This document shows positions 7,046 to 8,079 of a DNA stretch of 8,079 nt, piece by piece. Under the pieces are notes generated by a model. It did no database searches and was not told the DNA's origin. It worked only from the letters and a program-made list of their open reading frames with translations. Made by a program: the position numbers and the translations under genes. Source of the stretch: Chloroflexota bacterium (lineage in GTDB: Bacteria > Chloroflexota > Anaerolineae > Anaerolineales > Anaerolineaceae); NCBI GenBank assembly GCA_021796375.1, contig JAJYJF010000003.1, positions 1-8,079 of the forward strand, given 5' to 3'. How positions within the stretch are numbered: position 1 is the stretch's first letter; the number at the start of each line of letters is the position of its first letter.

Positions 7046-7073
7046 GGCAGCCGATTTACGAATTTGCCCCTCT
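7042..7073 (+). promoter_or_regulatory. Antiterminator hairpin of the SAM-I expression platform
   Basis: AGAGGG (7042-7047), which overlaps the 3' arm of P1, can pair with CCCTCT (7068-7073), which overlaps the 5' arm of the terminator. A further C-G pair across a one-base bulge extends it. It therefore excludes both P1 and the terminator, as expected for the SAM-free 'on' state. Confidence 0.8.
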
Positions 7074-7100
7074 GTTACCGGACCGGGGCGAATTTCTTTT
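7060..7100 (+). terminator. Riboswitch-controlled intrinsic terminator upstream of metK
   Basis: GAATTTGCCCC (7060-7070) pairs with GGGGCGAATTT (7085-7095) over 11 positions, two of them G-U in RNA, across a 14-nt loop. It is followed by a T-rich run (TTTCTTTT, 7093-7100). It forms when P1 sequesters the antiterminator strand, that is, when SAM is bound. It ends 20 nt before the metK start. Confidence 0.85.
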
Positions 7101-7106
7101 AAGATC

Positions 7107-7111
7107 AGGAG
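7107..7111 (+). promoter_or_regulatory. metK ribosome binding site
   Basis: AGGAG lies 9 nt before the ATG at 7121. It selects that start over the in-frame ATG at 7136. It also rules out the ATG at 7113, which is only 1 nt away and opens a three-codon frame. Confidence 0.85.
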
Positions 7112-7120
7112 AATGAAACG

Positions 7121-8079
7121 ATGACAACAACATTTATGAAAACAGCGCATTACCTTTTCACCTCCGAATCAGTGACCGAGGGGCACCCAGACAAGCTTTG
7201 CGACCAGGTCTCCGATGCCGTGGTGGATGCCTGCCTCGAGCAGGATCCATACTCCAGGGTGGCCTGCGAGACCGCGACCAAGACCGGCTTTGTGATGGTG
7301 CTGGGCGAGATCACCACCCACGCGTTCGTTAACTTCGACGATCTGATCCGCCGGGTGGTCAATGGGATCGGCTACAACGACAGCTCAAAAGGTTTCGATG
7401 GGAATACCTGCGGGGTGCTCACCGCGATCGCGAACCAGAGCCCGGATATCGCCCTCGGCGTCGATAAAGCTCTGGAAGCCAAGTCGGGCGAGCTGACCGA
7501 CAAACAAATCGAGGCGATCGGCGCCGGCGACCAGGGGATGATGTTTGGCTACGCCTGCAATGAGACCCCGGTGCTGATGCCCATGCCCATCTACCTGGCG
7601 CACCGCATGGCGCGCCAGATGGCGGCGGTGCGCAAGAACGGCGGCCTGGACTGGCTGCGCCCGGACGGGAAAACCCAGGTGACCATCGAGTACGAGTACG
7701 GCAAACCTGTGAAAGTGGATACCGTCCTGGTCAGCACGCAGCACTCGCCGGATGTCTCGCATTCCGAGATTCGGGAGGGTATTTATGAAAACGTCATCCT
7801 GCCGGTGCTGCCCGCAGAGATGATCGCCCCCGAGATGAAGGTCTTTGTGAACCCCACCGGGCGTTTCGTCATCGGCGGGCCGATGGGCGATGCCGGCGTC
7901 ACCGGCCGGAAGATCATCGTCGATTCGTACGGTGGGATGGGCCGGCACGGCGGAGGCGCCTTCAGCGGCAAGGATCCGACCAAGGTCGACCGGTCCGGTG
8001 CGTACGCTGCTCGCTGGGTGGCAAAGAACATCGTCGCCGCGGGGTTGGCCGAGCGCTGCGAGATCCAGGTGGCGTATGC
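7121..8079 (+). CDS. metK: S-adenosylmethionine synthetase (methionine adenosyltransferase), partial at 3' end
   Basis: MetK makes S-adenosylmethionine from L-methionine and ATP, releasing phosphate and pyrophosphate. It is a cytosolic Mg2+/K+-dependent enzyme, normally a homotetramer, and supplies the cell's methyl donor. The frame opens at ATG 7121 and gives 319 codons before the right edge; the family is usually about 385-400 residues, so roughly the last 70-80 are missing. Diagnostic motifs are [16 protein letters not shown] (14-29) with the nucleotide-binding H22-[15 protein letters not shown] (134-145), QHSPDVSH around 208-215, [20 protein letters not shown], and the P-loop-like [16 protein letters not shown] (277-292). 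No key residue is missing and no frameshift is visible. The first ten or so residues are not conserved, but the AGGAG site 9 nt upstream supports this start. Its leader is a SAM-I riboswitch, so the product represses its own synthesis. It is divergent from the glycosyltransferase operon and unrelated to it in function. Confidence 0.98.
   Translation, partial: MTTTFMKTAHYLFTSESVTEGHPDKLCDQVSDAVVDACLEQDPYSRVACETATKTGFVMVLGEITTHAFVNFDDLIRRVVNGIGYNDSSKGFDGNTCGVLTAIANQSPDIALGVDKALEAKSGELTDKQIEAIGAGDQGMMFGYACNETPVLMPMPIYLAHRMARQMAAVRKNGGLDWLRPDGKTQVTIEYEYGKPVKVDTVLVSTQHSPDVSHSEIREGIYENVILPVLPAEMIAPEMKVFVNPTGRFVIGGPMGDAGVTGRKIIVDSYGGMGRHGGGAFSGKDPTKVDRSGAYAARWVAKNIVAAGLAERCEIQVAY

Noticed and set aside
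7113..7124. Mini-frame ATG-AAA-CGA-TGA overlapping the metK start as a possible leader peptide
   Set aside because: The ATG is only 1 nt after AGGAG, too close for initiation. Control is already explained by the riboswitch.
7385..7948. Minus-strand open frame of 187 codons within metK
   Set aside because: Antisense to highly conserved MetK sequence; His/Asp/Arg/Ala-rich with no domain or ribosome site.

Overview
This window looks like a chromosomal fragment from a GC-rich bacterium, most probably a member of the Chloroflexota (Anaerolineae-like). The main reason is the giant membrane protein on the minus strand. Its second half carries the Tyr-Tyr-Tyr motif and companion signatures of the 'Chlor_Arch_YYY' / DUF2298 family, which I know mainly from Chloroflexota and archaea. 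A SAM-I riboswitch in front of metK and a near-consensus sigma70-type promoter fit a bacterium rather than an archaeon. The taxonomic call is inference. I see no insertion sequence, CRISPR array, tRNA, rRNA or phage gene.

Layout: (1) Positions 1-985, minus strand, hold the N-terminal 328 codons of a polytopic GT-C glycosyltransferase (PMT/ArnT-like, GT39 type) that runs off the left edge. (2) Positions 993-6638, minus strand, hold one uninterrupted gene of 1881 codons. It joins four parts: a short cytosolic ComEA-like helix-hairpin-helix, a complete PMT-like membrane glycosyltransferase module, a large extracytoplasmic insert with an internal duplication, and a second membrane module of the YYY/DUF2298 family with a soluble C-terminal tail. 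(3) Positions 6639-7120 form a divergent intergenic region. On the plus strand it contains an extended -10 promoter, a complete SAM-I riboswitch and an expression platform with mutually exclusive antiterminator and terminator hairpins. (4) Positions 7121-8079, plus strand, hold the first 319 codons of metK (S-adenosylmethionine synthetase), cut by the right edge.

The two minus-strand genes are 7 nt apart and very likely form one operon. Both encode multi-pass enzymes with an acidic motif in the first extracytoplasmic loop, so they probably act on lipid-linked sugars outside the membrane, in cell-surface glycan or protein glycosylation. The sequence does not identify donor or acceptor. The plus-strand unit is a standard SAM feedback loop: SAM binding to the leader should stop transcription before metK. 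The two units appear functionally unrelated and share only the divergent intergenic region.

The most unusual item is the architecture of the 1881-residue protein: the HhH cap on a membrane glycosyltransferase, the fusion of two GT-C-like modules, and the duplicated insert that appears to interrupt a conserved family segment. The riboswitch-metK unit is conventional but very clear.
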